NCBI GenBank assembly: GCA_022424925.1
Contig: JAKMGM010000159.1
Coordinates: forward strand, 1 to 25,307
Length of the DNA stretch: 25,307 nucleotides
Direction: 5' to 3'
From: Candidatus Poseidoniaceae archaeon
GTDB taxonomy: Archaea; Thermoplasmatota; Poseidoniia; Poseidoniales; Poseidoniaceae
Position 1 is the first letter of the stretch; each line of letters begins with the position of its first letter. Under the pieces are notes generated by a model. It was not told the DNA's origin and ran no database searches. It saw only the letters and a list, made by a program, of their open reading frames with translations. Shown here piece by piece: positions 1-7,776 of the stretch. The translations under genes were made by a program, and so were the position numbers.

Positions 1-1011
1 TCGGACGGAACACTGAAAATATTAACCTATGACATCTTCCAAGGGTACTCGACTGAACTGATTGAGCAGTTCGTCAACCAAACTGGAATTGAAGTTGAGA
101 TCATCCGAACAGATGATGCAGGCGGGATACTTGACCAAATGATGCTGACTCAAATGGCGCCTCAAGCAGACTTGATGCTGGGGTTGGACAACACGTACCT
201 TCCAACGGCTCTCCGAAATTGCTTGCTGATGGAACATGAAGTCTCCCCAAGTAACTTGACTACCTCGTCCCAAGAGTTCTACCAAGGGCCTCTCGCCGTA
301 CCGTTCGATGAAGGCGATGTTTGTCTCAACTACGATGAGGACGCCCTTGAAGCATCAAACATAACTGTCCCAACTAGCCTATGGAACCTAACTGAGCCGC
401 AATGGAGCGGGAAATTAGCAATCCCCTCCCCAATATCGTCCTCTCCAGGCCGAGCATTCTTAGCGGCAACGTACGATTACTTCACTGAACCGAGCAATAC
501 TGAGCAGGGCAACATGTCTGACTGGTGGAAAGCGATTACTGCGAACGATGCAATCTATACCTCGGGATGGACTGAATCCTACACGACCTACTACACTGGT
601 GGCTATGGTGAATATACGGAAGGGTACATCGGCGGAGCGTTCATGACCGTATCATATTGTCACTCGCCCGGAGTTGAAGCGTATTTTGCGGAAAACTACA
701 CGCATTCCACTTCGTTGGTTTTGCCGAAAGCGACCTTCCACCAAGTTGAATATACAGGTATCATTCAAGGTGCAGCAGAAGTTGATGCTGCTCAACGCTT
801 CATCGAATACCTCACCTCGCCATCAGTAAACGTTAACATGCCAGAATACAATTCCATGTATTCCGTCATTGATGGAAGCGAATTACCTGAGACCAACGGG
901 TACCGATACCACAGTGACATTGTCGATACCGAGACATCCATAACCAGTGAATTGATTGAAACAGATATGGATTCATGGCTTGTAGCGTGGCAAGCGGCCA
1001 CGGGAAACTGA
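1..1011 (+). CDS. thiB: Thiamine ABC transporter substrate-binding protein ThiB (5' partial)
   Basis: Extracytoplasmic solute-binding protein that captures thiamine or its phosphates and hands them to the ThiP/ThiQ importer. The frame is open from base 1, so the signal peptide or lipid anchor lies upstream of the window; 336 residues are visible. Several blocks match the ThiB/TbpA family in order: LTYDIF near the start, DLMLGLDN, VPFDEGD, a SSPGRAF segment, SGWTESY, and a VSYCHSP segment. In E. coli TbpA the equivalent GW-EAY and SYTTSP regions line the ligand pocket. The gene is followed after 9 bases by thiP, whose Shine-Dalgarno overlaps the thiB stop codon. Iron(III) or phosphonate binding proteins of the same fold are the alternative, but the motif set is most ThiB-like. 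Family assignment is strong; the exact ligand is inferred. Confidence 0.88.
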   Translation, partial: SDGTLKILTYDIFQGYSTELIEQFVNQTGIEVEIIRTDDAGGILDQMMLTQMAPQADLMLGLDNTYLPTALRNCLLMEHEVSPSNLTTSSQEFYQGPLAVPFDEGDVCLNYDEDALEASNITVPTSLWNLTEPQWSGKLAIPSPISSSPGRAFLAATYDYFTEPSNTEQGNMSDWWKAITANDAIYTSGWTESYTTYYTGGYGEYTEGYIGGAFMTVSYCHSPGVEAYFAENYTHSTSLVLPKATFHQVEYTGIIQGAAEVDAAQRFIEYLTSPSVNVNMPEYNSMYSVIDGSELPETNGYRYHSDIVDTETSITSELIETDMDSWLVAWQAATGN

Positions 1012-1014
1012 GGT
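1010..1014 (+). promoter_or_regulatory. Shine-Dalgarno for thiP that fixes a TTG start
   Basis: GAGGT sits 6 bases before the TTG at 1021 and overlaps the thiB stop codon (TGA at 1009-1011). No in-frame ATG lies nearby, so this site supports TTG initiation and translational coupling to thiB. Confidence 0.6.
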
Positions 1015-1020
1015 CGAACC

Positions 1021-2781
1021 TTGGATTCTGAAGGTTCATGGCACGTTGCGCAGAACGCAGTTCGTTCGCTGTTCGTAGGTGCGTTCATTGTGGGTGCGTC
1101 AGTGCCATTCATCTACGCCCTTCACCGACTGAACCAAGTGACTGAATGGACTGTTTTCGAAGCAGTGTACAACTTTAATTCGGTGAACGGCGCCACAGAA
1201 GCTCTTCGATTCACGTTGATTGAAGCGCTCGCATCTGCACTGTTGACCGTTCTACTCGGGTTACCCGTAGCATGGAGTTTGAGTCGATACAAGTGGAAAC
1301 GCATTCGTCTCATTCGGGCTTTTTTGGCAGTACCGTTCGTTACGCCCTCGATCGTTGCTGCAATGGGCTTTCTAAGTTTAATTCGTGACGGCGGCATTCT
1401 TGCTCGATGCGGGATTGACTTACGACTCGAAACGGGTATTGTGGGTGATTTTGCAAAGTTATCAGGTTGGAATCATCCCGGTCATTTCGCAGCATTGATT
1501 TTAGCGCATGCATGGTTCAACCTATCGCTGATGATTCGTTTTGTCGAACCAACACTCGCAACGCTTGACCCTGCATGGGAAGAGCAACTGACTATGCTTC
1601 CAGACGGTAAAAGCAAGTGGAAGCGCATTCGTTCATTGTGGGCGCCCGTTTTGGGTCCAGCGGTCATGTGTGCCGGAGCGCTCAGTTTCCTCTTTTCGTT
1701 CACCTCGTTTGCACTGGTAAAATGGCTGTCGCCAAACAACAACACGCTCGAATCGTTGATGGCCGAGGCAGGTTCATCGGCTGGAATTGTTGGATACCGC
1801 ATCGACTCAAGCGAACTCATTTATTCCGTGGCTTTGGTTCAATTCTGCATTTTGCTCATGACGCTTGCAGTGACTTCGGCGTTCCAAAAACGCTACGTTA
1901 ATCGACTTTCTTTGCTAAGTGAATACGGAGTTCGCGACCACAATGGAGCGCCGAGTCAGCCAGCGAGACTCACGGTAATTCTAGCACTGGCTTTCACCTC
2001 GTTACCGTTTATCTCCACTGTGATATCATCCCTCCAAGTTCGAAAAATCAACCAAGGCGAACTTCAGCATGAATGGTCATTGCAGGGATGGAAAAATGCT
2101 TGGGCTGGCGATGTATCCAACATCGGTGTTAACGAGGCGATGGCCAACTCAATCGTGTATGCTCTGGCCACACTCATCATAGCCCTCCCCCTCGGATGGA
2201 TTTTAGCATCAACCATCCATCGATTGAGCGTTCATGGATGGAGCAAAACTGCACGCTCACTAGATCTCATTTGCATGTTACCATTGGCTACTTCAGCCTT
2301 AATGGTCGGGCTCGGAGTTCTGCTTGGCGGCTTACGGTGGTACCCTGAAATGTTCAATTGGTATCTTCTACCCGTTTACCCCCATGTTCTTCTCACCGTT
2401 CCTTTCGTCGTTCGAGTCATGCTACCAGCATACGGGACCTTAGACCCAATGTACGCAGAACAGTGCCGAATGCTGAACATATCGCCGTTGAAAACATGGT
2501 ACCATGGAACGCTTATGTTTCTGCGAGGGCCTGCAGCTGTTGCAGCATCGTTAACTCTCGCCTTTTCTCTCGGTGAGTTTGGTGCTTCATGGCTTCTTGT
2601 ACGGGCTGGTTCATGGGATACACTCTCGATTGTGGTTGATCAATTGATGGGCCGGCCAATGTTTGACCCAACAGTTTATCCAACGGCTATGGCAGCGGCA
2701 ACAATGCTGATGGCTCTTACATTCGTCTTGTTTGTGATTGCTGAAAGGTTCCGAGAATCAAGTGACAGGAGTGGCTTTTGA
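1021..2781 (+). CDS. thiP: Thiamine ABC transporter permease ThiP (fused double permease)
   Basis: Inner-membrane channel subunit of the thiamine importer. At 586 residues it contains two tandem binding-protein-dependent permease modules, as in ThiP (536 residues in E. coli) and the iron permease HitB/SfuB type. There is a hydrophobic N-terminal segment at about residues 15-35 and multiple membrane spans in each half. An EAA-like cytoplasmic loop, where the ATPase docks, occurs in each half: residues about 185-213 (EEQLTML and following) and about 475-510 (AEQCRMLNISPLKTW). The TTG start is supported by the Shine-Dalgarno at 1010-1014. The stop overlaps the thiQ start as TGATG. Substrate specificity is inferred from thiB next door; the fold alone would also fit ferric iron uptake. 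Confidence 0.87.
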   Translation: MDSEGSWHVAQNAVRSLFVGAFIVGASVPFIYALHRLNQVTEWTVFEAVYNFNSVNGATEALRFTLIEALASALLTVLLGLPVAWSLSRYKWKRIRLIRAFLAVPFVTPSIVAAMGFLSLIRDGGILARCGIDLRLETGIVGDFAKLSGWNHPGHFAALILAHAWFNLSLMIRFVEPTLATLDPAWEEQLTMLPDGKSKWKRIRSLWAPVLGPAVMCAGALSFLFSFTSFALVKWLSPNNNTLESLMAEAGSSAGIVGYRIDSSELIYSVALVQFCILLMTLAVTSAFQKRYVNRLSLLSEYGVRDHNGAPSQPARLTVILALAFTSLPFISTVISSLQVRKINQGELQHEWSLQGWKNAWAGDVSNIGVNEAMANSIVYALATLIIALPLGWILASTIHRLSVHGWSKTARSLDLICMLPLATSALMVGLGVLLGGLRWYPEMFNWYLLPVYPHVLLTVPFVVRVMLPAYGTLDPMYAEQCRMLNISPLKTWYHGTLMFLRGPAAVAASLTLAFSLGEFGASWLLVRAGSWDTLSIVVDQLMGRPMFDPTVYPTAMAAATMLMALTFVLFVIAERFRESSDRSGF

Positions 2782-3416
2782 TGGATGATGAATGCATTGT
2801 GCAGGTGAAGAATGTAGCAAAAGATTTCACGGGAACACCAGTATTTGAGGGATTGAGTCTCGAGGTATATCGGCATGAAATTGTGGCGCTCCTCGGACCG
2901 AGCGGATGCGGCAAATCCACGCTCTTACGTATGATTGCTGATTTGGAATCGGTTGAACAGGGCACGATCGAACATGCGAAGTGTGAAGGACAATCGGTTG
3001 GGTATATTTTTCAAAAGCCCATTCTCTATCCTCACATGGATGTTGGGGGCAATGTGTCACTGGGTTTTGGACAGAAAGTCGCCAAAAAACAGCGTCAAAA
3101 AATCATTGATGAAGAACTAAAACTCGTTGGACTCGAAGGCTTTTCATCAAGAAAAACTGAAACACTCTCTGGGGGCGAAGCACAGCGCGTGACCGTAGTG
3201 CGGGCGCTGCTTAATCAGCCACAACTGTTGTTACTGGATGAGCCTTTTTCAGCACTGGATTTGTCAACACGTCGCCAAATTGCAAGTGACACCCGTAGTA
3301 TTCTGAAATCGAAAAAAACGTCTGCCATTCATGTAACACACGACCCTGAAGAAGCTAAAATCATCGCTGACCGGGTACTCCGATGGTCTGAGATAACACA
3401 AATACGGGACGATTGA
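2781..3416 (+). CDS. thiQ: Thiamine ABC transporter ATP-binding protein ThiQ
   Basis: Cytoplasmic ATPase that powers ThiP. In 211 residues it shows a complete nucleotide-binding domain: Walker A GPSGCGKST at 39-47, Q-loop FQK at 77-79, signature LSGGEAQR at 129-136, Walker B LLLLDEP at 149-155, D-loop SALD at 157-160, and the H-loop histidine in HVTHD at 184-188. The ATG at 2781 overlaps the thiP stop (TGATG). A TTG one codon earlier is possible but less likely. There is no C-terminal regulatory extension, which agrees with the short ThiQ family (about 232 residues) rather than with longer sugar or spermidine ATPases. It is the last gene of the thiBPQ operon. Confidence 0.88.
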   Translation: MDDECIVQVKNVAKDFTGTPVFEGLSLEVYRHEIVALLGPSGCGKSTLLRMIADLESVEQGTIEHAKCEGQSVGYIFQKPILYPHMDVGGNVSLGFGQKVAKKQRQKIIDEELKLVGLEGFSSRKTETLSGGEAQRVTVVRALLNQPQLLLLDEPFSALDLSTRRQIASDTRSILKSKKTSAIHVTHDPEEAKIIADRVLRWSEITQIRDD

Positions 3417-3484
3417 AGCTCGAACTGACACCCACCTCAAGGATAGCATAATAAGTGTCCATGCTCCAATGACAAACGGTCAAC

Positions 3485-4024
3485 ATGGTAGGCACCCCGC
3501 TCGATGTGCTCCCCTACGTAAGGGGAATCCAAATGGTACTTTCAGGTTATGAAGGGTACACGAAAGGAAAGCGTCGGGCTGCTGACCTTGCCATACGCGA
3601 AGAAATTCAGCGGTGTGGCACACGTGCGCGAAACCACCTGTTGAATGTTCATGACAATGCGTTCCGCGAAAAGAAGATTGAGGTGGCAAAGGCAGCAAAA
3701 GCGTGCTGCAACACCATTGACCAACTGATTGAGGATGTTGATAAATCACCGACCGGAATGTCACATGCTTTTTTTTCTGGTCAAAGCTCGGCATCGATCT
3801 CCGTACTCAAGAAGCTGATTAAGCACGACCATGACGTCATTGAAATGATGACGAAGGGTGTGAACATTTCCAACAGTGTCGAACATGCGTATTCGGTTGG
3901 AAAAGAAGACGCTGAACTCAAGTCACTTATACGTCAGTGCGAGCAAATGATGACAAGTTCTCGAGGTTTTTTCAGTGCGCGGGCTACTGTGCTTGATGGA
4001 TTACGACAGAAAAAGAAGGTGTGA
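3485..4024 (+). CDS. Hypothetical all-helical protein, partner of SPFH gene
   Basis: I do not recognise this 179-residue protein. It appears mostly alpha-helical with no signal peptide and no clear membrane span. A basic helical stretch (about residues 20-60) is followed by an alternating charged and hydrophobic helix containing ACCNTIDQL (about 72-80), a loop rich in Ser (about 95-108), and a second helical half ending in RQKKKV. The gene starts a new transcription unit 68 bases after thiQ. Its stop at 4022-4024 lies 2 bases before the ATG of the SPFH-zinc-ribbon gene (or overlaps a GTG at 4021), so the two are almost certainly co-translated and may act together. No strong Shine-Dalgarno precedes the ATG at 3485. 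Confidence 0.65.
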   Translation: MVGTPLDVLPYVRGIQMVLSGYEGYTKGKRRAADLAIREEIQRCGTRARNHLLNVHDNAFREKKIEVAKAAKACCNTIDQLIEDVDKSPTGMSHAFFSGQSSASISVLKKLIKHDHDVIEMMTKGVNISNSVEHAYSVGKEDAELKSLIRQCEQMMTSSRGFFSARATVLDGLRQKKKV

Positions 4025-4026
4025 AA

Positions 4027-5235
4027 ATGGAGAATTTTAAGTGGCGAAGCAATCCAAACATTATTGCAAGACTCGTAAATGGCAACGACATCAAAACATG
4101 GAAAGCACGTCAAGTTGTATTGAAGCCAAATGAGGCATGTGCATTCATTATTGACGGAAGAATCGGCGAAATTATTTCTGAAAGTGTCGTACGAAATATA
4201 GGCGGTGGACTTGGCCGCCATATTGCTGAAATGCTCGGCAGCACGGCAAACGATCGCCGTATGCTTTTTGCTATGACTGGACCTGTTGACCTAACTATTC
4301 CTTTCAATTCAGCAATGAAGGACGGTTCGTCAGCGAATGGTCTTTTCCACCTACGAATTCAAATGCGAAAGGAAGATATTCCTAAACTGTTGAATGTCTT
4401 TGCGAACAGTGCACCTCTCCTCGACCGAATCGGGTTGGCACAACTCCTGGGCAACGAAATTTCAACGCGCTGTATTATCCCAGCGATGGCGAAATGCGCA
4501 AATACCGAAGAACTGCGCAGTCCAGAGTTCCAGGAGCACCTTGAAATGCATACTGAAGTCGAGATGCGTCAGACGCTATCGAACCTTGGTTACACATTCC
4601 TGCGAGCATTCATTTCAACCAACAAAACCGACCAAGAAAGGTTAGCAAAACTTCGAGCCGACCTCGACATGGCGACACAAACCGAAGGAGCAAATGCTGA
4701 AGCATTAATGGAGCGAATTGCAATTCGCGAGGCAGCAACACTTCGACGAATTGAGTGCGAAGTAAACGTTGAACGTGCCAAAAAACACGGCGAAGTGACC
4801 GTCCAAGCGGAAGCGGAGCTCCTCGAACTTCGCAAGCAAGAAGCAGTATGGGAAGCAGAATTAGTTCGTGACCGGGGACAAGCAGACCTACGGATGGCAG
4901 AATCATCACACAAAACGGCTCAAGCCATGGAACTGTTTGAACAAGTCCAAGCGAGAAAGCGGGACAGAATTCAGCAGAGTCAAGAGCATCAAGACCAGCG
5001 AATGGACAAGCAGAACGACATTCAGATGAAGATGATGGAAATGGCCGCTTCTGAAGGTGCCCTTACCCCGGAAGTGATGCAAGAATTCCTTCGACAACAA
5101 ACCGCTCAAAAAGCGATTGATGGAACCGATGACAATTCGGCACCAACCACACCGATGACGGCAACCTGCCAACAGTGCGGTTCTGCACTCGAGCATGGGT
5201 GGAAAGTATGCCCTCATTGCGGTGTTGCACAATAA
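4027..5235 (+). CDS. SPFH/band-7-like protein with coiled coil and C-terminal zinc ribbon
   Basis: A 402-residue protein in three parts. Residues 1 to about 195 resemble the SPFH-like domain of the YdjI/virion-core-like family, beginning FKWRSNPNII and continuing with VVLKPNEACAFIIDGRIGEI. Residues about 200-350 are Glu/Arg/Gln-rich, strongly helical and likely coiled coil. Residues 381-398 form a zinc ribbon with pairs C381/C384 and C395/C398. SPFH proteins usually form membrane-associated ring or cage oligomers; here no N-terminal membrane helix is evident, so membrane contact would be peripheral. The ATG at 4027 is preceded by AAGGTG with a 5-base spacer; a GTG at 4021 overlapping the upstream stop is the alternative start. 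It sits between an unknown helical protein and a PAP2 membrane phosphatase. The SPFH call is from pattern recognition and is moderately sure; the zinc ribbon is clear. Confidence 0.68.
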   Translation: MENFKWRSNPNIIARLVNGNDIKTWKARQVVLKPNEACAFIIDGRIGEIISESVVRNIGGGLGRHIAEMLGSTANDRRMLFAMTGPVDLTIPFNSAMKDGSSANGLFHLRIQMRKEDIPKLLNVFANSAPLLDRIGLAQLLGNEISTRCIIPAMAKCANTEELRSPEFQEHLEMHTEVEMRQTLSNLGYTFLRAFISTNKTDQERLAKLRADLDMATQTEGANAEALMERIAIREAATLRRIECEVNVERAKKHGEVTVQAEAELLELRKQEAVWEAELVRDRGQADLRMAESSHKTAQAMELFEQVQARKRDRIQQSQEHQDQRMDKQNDIQMKMMEMAASEGALTPEVMQEFLRQQTAQKAIDGTDDNSAPTTPMTATCQQCGSALEHGWKVCPHCGVAQ

Positions 5236-5293
5236 ACACACTGTGTAAGGGGGAATAGCCACGAAACTCGAATGGGGTTCAAAACCTTGGAGA

Positions 5294-6019
5294 ATGTGGC
5301 GTTCTCATTGGAACCAGCGTCATGCGCTCGGTGGGCGCAGGCTGACATACGCGATTTTGGTAGCAATGACTTTTTTTGCTGCTTTACCGTATGGTGCCGT
5401 GAATAGACTTGCGTACTACCGTGACCTCGTAGCTTTTGACCCAACCATCCAACTTGACCTTGACATGCCGTTCATTGCGTGGATGATTGTGCCATATCTC
5501 ACACTCTACTTCTACTACCCTGCCGCAGCATGGCTCGGGAGCGTCAATGATACGATGTGGCGTCAAAACGTAATTTTTCATCAAATGATGCTGATCACTT
5601 GTTGGTGGGTATGTGTCGTGTTTGTACTGTTACCCGTCGAGATTGACCTGCGACATCTCATAGTGGGTATCGAAGGAACTGCATGGGAGCCTTGGTACGA
5701 ATTTTTGCATGGTGCAGATAAGCCGTGGAATTCTTGGCCATCACTGCACATAGTCCAGAGCACCCAAGTGGTTCTCATCCTGCGCTATTGGTATCCACCG
5801 TCCACGCAAAGGATGAAACTCATACACGGTTTTTTACTCATCATGTGGTTTTTGCTCGTGCTCTCAACAATGACCATCAAGCAGCATTACATTTGGGACG
5901 TAGCAACTGCCTTGCTGCTCACTGGGCTGGCGTGGAAGTATTGGATGAAGCCGAACCTTGAGGCATTGGAAACCAAAGAAGCTCAGAACGCATTCGACAC
6001 CCTCATGCAACAGGATTAA
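5294..6019 (+). CDS. PAP2-superfamily membrane phosphatase / phosphotransferase
   Basis: An integral membrane protein of 241 residues with about six hydrophobic segments. It carries the second and third PAP2 motifs: PSLH at 149-152, followed by KQHYIWD at 186-192, whose H188 and D192 would be catalytic. The classical first motif (KX6RP) is not evident, which places it nearer the inositol-phosphotransferase-like (Aur1/PAP2_3) branch than bacterial PgpB. Likely role: removal or transfer of a phosphate or phospho-alcohol head group on an isoprenoid or polar lipid; the substrate is unknown. It lies 58 bases after the SPFH gene on the same strand. The ATG at 5294 has no good Shine-Dalgarno. Its TAA overlaps the stop codon of the convergent thioredoxin-CcdA gene. 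Confidence 0.75.
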   Translation: MWRSHWNQRHALGGRRLTYAILVAMTFFAALPYGAVNRLAYYRDLVAFDPTIQLDLDMPFIAWMIVPYLTLYFYYPAAAWLGSVNDTMWRQNVIFHQMMLITCWWVCVVFVLLPVEIDLRHLIVGIEGTAWEPWYEFLHGADKPWNSWPSLHIVQSTQVVLILRYWYPPSTQRMKLIHGFLLIMWFLLVLSTMTIKQHYIWDVATALLLTGLAWKYWMKPNLEALETKEAQNAFDTLMQQD

Positions 6020-7536
6020 CCAAAAACGGTGGCGACAATGTCTGGCCGATTGAGGTAAATGGTCAGGGTAACACCTGCCATAATCATCATCCATGAACCC
6101 ACGAGTTTAATCATTCCAGTCGCCCGCTTGAGGAAGTTAATCATAACTTGGCGACCCATTCCTACCATCACCGTGACAAAAACCATCAGCAACAACAAAC
6201 CGAGCATGAGCCCACCAATTCCAACACCGGTAGCAGCACCACCAAGCGTACTTAGATAGAGCACGAACGGAAGTACAGCCGCTGCAGTACAGTCAATCGA
6301 TGCAGCAGCATAGCCGATGCCGTAGAGATACATGTTTCGTCGAGGCGTGAATATGTCATCGGCTTCAGTTGTGCTGTATTTGCGTACGAGTCTGTCGACA
6401 AATCCGAGCAAATGAGAAGTGATTCCAAGCAGCATGATCACACCCAAAACAATCAGCAGATAGGCGACAAACTTTGCGATTTTCGAGATGAGTCCCGATG
6501 ACGAAAAGGTTTCACCCATGGCGATTGCGATGAGTCCGATGACGCCAAAGAAAGTCCACATGCCCAAACCTGAAAGCAATCCGATGACGCCGGAACTTGG
6601 CATCTTCGCCGTGAGTTTGCCTGCTGCAATGAGTTCATCCTCACGCGCTCCCAGTGAAAGGTAGTAAGAAATGAAGCCGGGCAAAACCGGGAAAGCACAC
6701 GGTGAAAAGTATACAAGAATAGACAGAATCATCCCGAGCACGAACACAGCGACATACGAAGTGCTCGGCTCTTCCCAAGCAATGCGGTCGCCCATCGTGT
6801 CTTGAACATCACCGGATAGAGACTGCTGAACGATGCCATCGAACTTCTCCCATTGGTCTGCGGGTGTACCTGTTGCCTCACGAGCGATGATGTACCCTTC
6901 TTCGTCAATCACCATCACGACAGGGATTTGTCCTGCACCGCCGGTTGAGAACAAGCGGACTGGGTCTGTGGTGCTCCCGTCTTCAAGAACTGCTGCCTTC
7001 GTAGTTCCAAGTCCAGTTGGGTAAGCAGGAACGTGGTAGGTTCCCGAAGTTTCATTGAGATAGTCGAGCGTCTCAGAATACCACGCTCCGTAGCCGAAAA
7101 TTTTGAGCTCCTTGCCCGAAGCACTCGCATTATCGAGCCAACCGTCCATTCGCATTTCGATATGTTCTTGCACAGCATGGCAGTTGCTGCAATCATGTGC
7201 CATTAAATCGAGAATCAATATTGAACCTCGATGGTCATCGAGGTTTATCCATCCAGTTTCGTTGGCAACGCTGGATTCAATGCCAGAACGGTTCAGAGAT
7301 TCGAATACAATATTCGGAATTGGGGCTGGTTCCGCATCAGAAGCAAAAATTTCATCCATGCTGTCAAACATCGACAAGGCTGCAAAGGAAATCGTGACAA
7401 ACATGAGCGCAGCGACGCCGAAGGCTTTCCAGGTGTCTGCTTGCTTGAATACGCCCACATCGGCTTGTTTGAGGGTATTGATGAACCGTCCGGGTACGCC
7501 AGTTACAAACTCCTTGGCTTGTCCCAGTGCGCCCAT
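6016..7536 (-). CDS. Thioredoxin-like / CcdA (DsbD-type) membrane fusion protein
   Basis: A 506-residue protein predicted to carry reducing electrons across the membrane. Order: cytoplasmic N-terminus, one membrane span (about 38-57), an extracytoplasmic thioredoxin-like domain (about 80-240) with redox pair C116/C119 (CSNC) and a cis-proline region QIPVVMVID near 193-201, then a polytopic CcdA/DsbD-beta domain (about 260-500). The CcdA part has its two signature cysteines: C280 in YFSPCAFPVLPG and C396 in SIDCTAA. In E. coli DsbD the thioredoxin domain is C-terminal to the membrane domain, so this order is reversed. Likely roles are reduction of extracytoplasmic disulfides or cytochrome c maturation; no cytochrome gene is in the window. 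It lies downstream of tRNA-Val on the same strand. A TTTGAATAA stretch 22-30 bases before the ATG could be a TATA box for a leaderless mRNA. Confidence 0.85.
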   Translation of the reverse strand: MGALGQAKEFVTGVPGRFINTLKQADVGVFKQADTWKAFGVAALMFVTISFAALSMFDSMDEIFASDAEPAPIPNIVFESLNRSGIESSVANETGWINLDDHRGSILILDLMAHDCSNCHAVQEHIEMRMDGWLDNASASGKELKIFGYGAWYSETLDYLNETSGTYHVPAYPTGLGTTKAAVLEDGSTTDPVRLFSTGGAGQIPVVMVIDEEGYIIAREATGTPADQWEKFDGIVQQSLSGDVQDTMGDRIAWEEPSTSYVAVFVLGMILSILVYFSPCAFPVLPGFISYYLSLGAREDELIAAGKLTAKMPSSGVIGLLSGLGMWTFFGVIGLIAIAMGETFSSSGLISKIAKFVAYLLIVLGVIMLLGITSHLLGFVDRLVRKYSTTEADDIFTPRRNMYLYGIGYAAASIDCTAAAVLPFVLYLSTLGGAATGVGIGGLMLGLLLLMVFVTVMVGMGRQVMINFLKRATGMIKLVGSWMMIMAGVTLTIYLNRPDIVATVFG

Positions 7537-7653
7537 GTCTTTGACAGGATAAATTGCTTATTCAAAGTAGCGGGGTGTTGCCCTTGGAAGTGAGTGATAC
7601 ATCACAGTTTGAACTGGAAATGAATTGCGTCGGAGCACGATGTGAACGAAAGG

Positions 7654-7726
7654 TGGGCTCGGAGAGAATCGAACTCTCGATCTTCGCCATGTGAAGGCGA
7701 CATCATAACCCCTAGACCACGAGCCC
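7654..7726 (-). tRNA. tRNA-Val (anticodon CAC)
   Basis: Read on the minus strand, a full 73-nt cloverleaf folds by eye. The acceptor stem GGGCTCG pairs with CGAGCCC (7 of 7), discriminator A. The D arm begins with T8. The anticodon stem TCGCC/GGCGA closes the loop TTCACAT, with anticodon CAC at 7691-7693. The variable loop is 5 nt, and the T arm is GAGAG-TTCGATT-CTCTC. The 3' CCA is not encoded and there is no intron. CAC reads only GUG codons, so another valine tRNA must exist elsewhere. The body closely resembles euryarchaeal tRNA-Val. Confidence 0.96.
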
Positions 7727-7751
7727 TAGGCATGTTGTCGTGAAGTCTCGT

Positions 7752-7760
7752 CTCTATAAG
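7752..7760 (-). promoter_or_regulatory. Putative TATA box for tRNA-Val
   Basis: On the minus strand CTTATAGAG lies 26-34 bases upstream of the tRNA 5' end, the distance expected for an archaeal TATA/TBP site with a transcription start at or just before the mature tRNA. It sits 17 bases after the stop codon of the radical SAM gene, so the tRNA may be transcribed independently of the upstream genes. Confidence 0.5.
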
Positions 7761-7776
7761 CATCCCCATCCGTATT

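Noticed and set aside
5247..5293. Upstream ATA start for the PAP2 protein at 5255, after a TAAGGGGGA stretch
   Set aside because: The frame is open from 5249, but AUA initiation is very rare and the G-run touches the ATA with no spacer, so it does not act as a normal ribosome site; the ATG at 5294 is kept.
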